Below, in pieces: positions 63,977 through 64,000 of a stretch of DNA of 64,000 nt (positions are counted from its first letter, which is position 1; each line of letters begins with the position of its first letter). The stretch covers positions 248,001 to 312,000 of the forward strand of contig JAHCKM010000003.1 in assembly GCA_026125795.1 (NCBI GenBank). The letters are read 5' to 3'. Position numbers and translations under genes: made by a program. Source of the DNA: Burkholderiaceae bacterium. GTDB taxonomy: Bacteria; Pseudomonadota; Gammaproteobacteria; Burkholderiales; Burkholderiaceae_C. The notes beneath the pieces are model-generated. The model did no database searches. It saw only the letters and a program-made list of their open reading frames with translations, and was not told the DNA's origin.

Positions 63977-64000
63977 TTGGCCCGTGTCGTATGCAGCAGT

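Overview
This 64 kb window looks like chromosomal DNA from a GC-rich betaproteobacterium of the order Burkholderiales, probably the Leptothrix/Rubrivivax/Ideonella side. This rests on the gene orders seen (tolQRA-ybgC, ribD-ribE-ribBX-ribH-nusB, pyrG-kdsA-eno-ftsB, pnuC beside ftsB), on a RibB with a degenerate cyclohydrolase tail, and on a recurring intergenic repeat built around runs of C and G. I placed it by recognising protein families, not by any database search. Most of it is ordinary core genome, densely packed, with many 4-bp ATGA overlaps. I see no tRNA, rRNA, CRISPR array or complete insertion sequence.

Layout. 1-6.4 kb (+): end of a bufferin-type copper RiPP operon (bufB, bufC, DoxX), then a CDP-alcohol phosphatidyltransferase, a fused VTT-membrane/FAD disulfide oxidoreductase, a DUF3047 protein and a SelD-like FAD oxidoreductase. 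6.4-25.1 kb (-): tolA-tolR-tolQ-ybgC, a TssQ-like lipoprotein with a Ser/Thr kinase, an aminotransferase, nusB, the riboflavin genes with an unknown gene inserted, a six-gene minor-pilin cluster, nrdR, glyA and a lytic transglycosylase. 25.2-37.5 kb (mixed): ubiD, a strongly structured small RNA candidate with its own promoter and terminator, ydcF-like, msrA, pdxH, a MobA-like transferase, a lipoprotein hydrolase, mutL, dedA, amiC, tsaE, queG and an AEC transporter. 37.7-50.3 kb: an NDUFA9-like protein, xerD, a methyltransferase remnant, a DUF455 protein, hslO, a NadR-like ATPase, two crotonases, a CoA transferase, pnuC, ftsB, eno, a DUF1330 protein, kdsA and pyrG.

50.6-56.9 kb is the most unusual block. 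A TonB-dependent receptor with a 9-bp inverted repeat upstream is followed by two OmpR-like regulators whose receiver domains lack key phosphorylation residues. Between these lies a MocR-type regulator whose PLP lysine is replaced. 56.9-60.3 kb holds mutS, translationally coupled to a proteasome-like Anbu gene. From 60.4 kb on there is a decayed integrative element: one intact tyrosine integrase with iterons at its start codon, an AlpA-like gene, a second integrase remnant and a second, broken AlpA copy. It is followed by a DUF4148 exported protein, a small ORF, and at the right edge a MerR-type promoter with the diagnostic 19-bp spacer.

Several themes recur across the window: envelope integrity (Tol, AmiC, FtsB, lytic transglycosylase, KdsA), cofactor supply (riboflavin, PLP, NMN/NAD, queuosine), mismatch repair (MutS, MutL), and metal handling at both edges. 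Start sites were moved inward from the longest open frame wherever homology, a Shine-Dalgarno site or an overlap with the previous stop supported it.
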